The position numbers were made by a program, and so were the translations under genes. 64,000 nt of DNA, from positions 1 through 64,000 of the forward strand of contig NZ_BDFE01000020.1 of NCBI RefSeq assembly GCF_001748225.1. The letters run 5' to 3'. Of the stretch, positions 63,080 through 64,000 are shown one piece after another. The notes under the pieces are model-generated. The model worked only from the letters and a program-made list of their open reading frames with translations. It ran no database searches and was not told where the DNA came from. Source of the stretch: Desulfoplanes formicivorans (lineage in GTDB: Bacteria > Desulfobacterota > Desulfovibrionia > Desulfovibrionales > Desulfomicrobiaceae). Position 1 is the stretch's first letter; the number at the start of each line of letters is the position of its first letter.

Positions 63080-64000
63080 ATGGCAAATAATGCCGAACAT
63101 GGGAAAATCCGTTGTACGCAATGGGCAGCCATGCTGATGGCGGTGGTGGGACTGGGGTTGTTTGTTCCCCGGGCAGATGCTGTCAGACTCAAGGACATGG
63201 CCACTTTCAGCGGGGTACGTACCAATCAGCTGGTGGGATATGGGTTGGTTGTGGGCCTTTCCGGGACCGGAGACGGGTCCGGTACCGAATTTACCATCCA
63301 ATCCATGGTCAACATGCTTGAGAAAATGGGTGTTCGCGTGGACAAGGATGATCTGAGTGTCGACAATGTGGCAGCGGTCATGGTCACGGCCAAAATGCCG
63401 GTATCGGCCCGTCCCGGGGCCAAGCTGGACGTGGTTGTCTCCTCTGTAGGTGATGCCTCGAGCCTTTATGGGGGGGTTCTTTTGATGACACCTCTCAAGG
63501 GCATTGACGGCAAGGTCTATGCCCTGGCCCAGGGATCGTTGGTCCTGGGCGGGTATTCTGCAGAAGGGCAGGCAGCCCAGGCCACCAAAAACGTTACAAC
63601 CGTGGGGCAGATTCCCGGAGGCGCTACTGTGGAACGGGGAACACCCTTTGCCTTTAATGAACAGGATTCCCTGCTCATTCATCTCAATGATCGTGATTTT
63701 TCAACGGCAGAACAGGTGGTCCAAAGCCTTAACCGGTCTCTGGGGGGCGATTACGCCCGTGCCGAGGATATTGCCACCATCCGATTGCAGATACCGCAGC
63801 GTTTCAAGAACAATCTTGTTCCTCTGATGGCTTCCCTTGAGAATATTCAATGTACTCCGGATACCAGGGCCAAGGTGGTCATTGACGAGCGCAGCGGCAC
63901 GGTAGTCCTTGGGAGCAATGTGACCCTGTCCCGGGTGGCCGTAACCCACGGCAATCTCAATGTGGTGATTAAGGAAAACGCTAATGTCTCCCAGCCCAAT
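63080..64000 (+). CDS. flgI: Flagellar P-ring protein FlgI (partial, cut by window end)
   Basis: 307 codons of the peptidoglycan-ring subunit are visible, without a stop. A signal peptide ([17 protein letters not shown]) is followed by [106 protein letters not shown] and [31 protein letters not shown], all strongly conserved in FlgI. AAGGTG 7 bases upstream favours the ATG at 63080; an in-frame ATG at 63053 is an alternative. FlgJ-type genes commonly follow outside the window. Confidence 0.95.
   Translation, partial: MANNAEHGKIRCTQWAAMLMAVVGLGLFVPRADAVRLKDMATFSGVRTNQLVGYGLVVGLSGTGDGSGTEFTIQSMVNMLEKMGVRVDKDDLSVDNVAAVMVTAKMPVSARPGAKLDVVVSSVGDASSLYGGVLLMTPLKGIDGKVYALAQGSLVLGGYSAEGQAAQATKNVTTVGQIPGGATVERGTPFAFNEQDSLLIHLNDRDFSTAEQVVQSLNRSLGGDYARAEDIATIRLQIPQRFKNNLVPLMASLENIQCTPDTRAKVVIDERSGTVVLGSNVTLSRVAVTHGNLNVVIKENANVSQPN

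Noticed and set aside
1-64000. CRISPR array
   Set aside because: No run of evenly spaced direct repeats of 23-50 bp was seen; the repeats near 3101-3160 are inverted and only three in number.

Overview
The window looks like chromosome from a flagellated, Gram-negative deltaproteobacterium, most like the Desulfovibrionales. The reasons are a CobA-HemD fusion, HU followed by a small membrane protein, a nusA-ylxR-infB-DUF503-rbfA-nrnA-truB-rpsO-pnp cluster, a flgF-flgG-flgA-flgH-flgI operon with a sigma-54 promoter, lipid A genes, and a selenoprotein gene read through UGA. The assignment is inferred from gene content and order; no database search was run.

Bases 1 to about 7227 are accessory DNA, visibly AT-richer than the rest. 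They hold a damaged type I restriction-modification operon (hsdM frameshifted, hsdS short), fragments of a tyrosine recombinase and an IS3-family transposase, and a non-coding block of nested inverted repeats. After that come an intact tyrosine recombinase, a divergent pair of small DNA-binding proteins around a palindromic operator candidate, and an excisionase-integrase pair. The integrase ends beside the 3' end of a tRNA-Pro(GGG) gene, the usual layout of an island integrated into a tRNA. The other island end is not in the window.

From 7227 to about 38300 the genes are mostly housekeeping: NagZ-like glycosidase, WbpP-like epimerase, ModE-like regulator, rsmA, HU, rpsU, mutS2, dnaG, rpoD, an SNase-like nuclease, trkA-trkH, an AEC transporter, HD and BPL-N proteins, valS, cobA-hemD, purN, AMMECR1, ppiB, ychJ, a diguanylate cyclase, an MTA/SAH deaminase, purM, and a STAS/RsbW partner-switch pair.

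From 38300 to 47300 there is a second GGDEF protein, a 72-residue SelW-like selenoprotein with an in-frame UGA (Sec) and an adjacent SECIS-like hairpin, glnS, and a nitroreductase. These are followed by lpxB with a GnnA-like dehydrogenase and a GnnB-like aminotransferase, which together suggest a lipid A built on 2,3-diamino-sugar with extra amide-linked acyl chains. A VanZ-like protein, a small HTH protein and a glycine-zipper lipoprotein follow.

From 47300 to the end, flgE has its own sigma-54 promoter. It is followed, on the minus strand, by the translation and RNA-processing cluster (rimP, nusA, ylxR, infB, DUF503, rbfA, nrnA, truB, rpsO, pnp) and tRNA-Gly(CCC). A sigma-54-driven rod, ring and P-ring operon (flgF, flgG, flgA, flgH, flgI) then runs off the right edge. 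The strongest new observations are the selenoprotein, the gnn genes beside lpxB, the structured repeat block upstream of the recombinase, and the two sigma-54 promoters.
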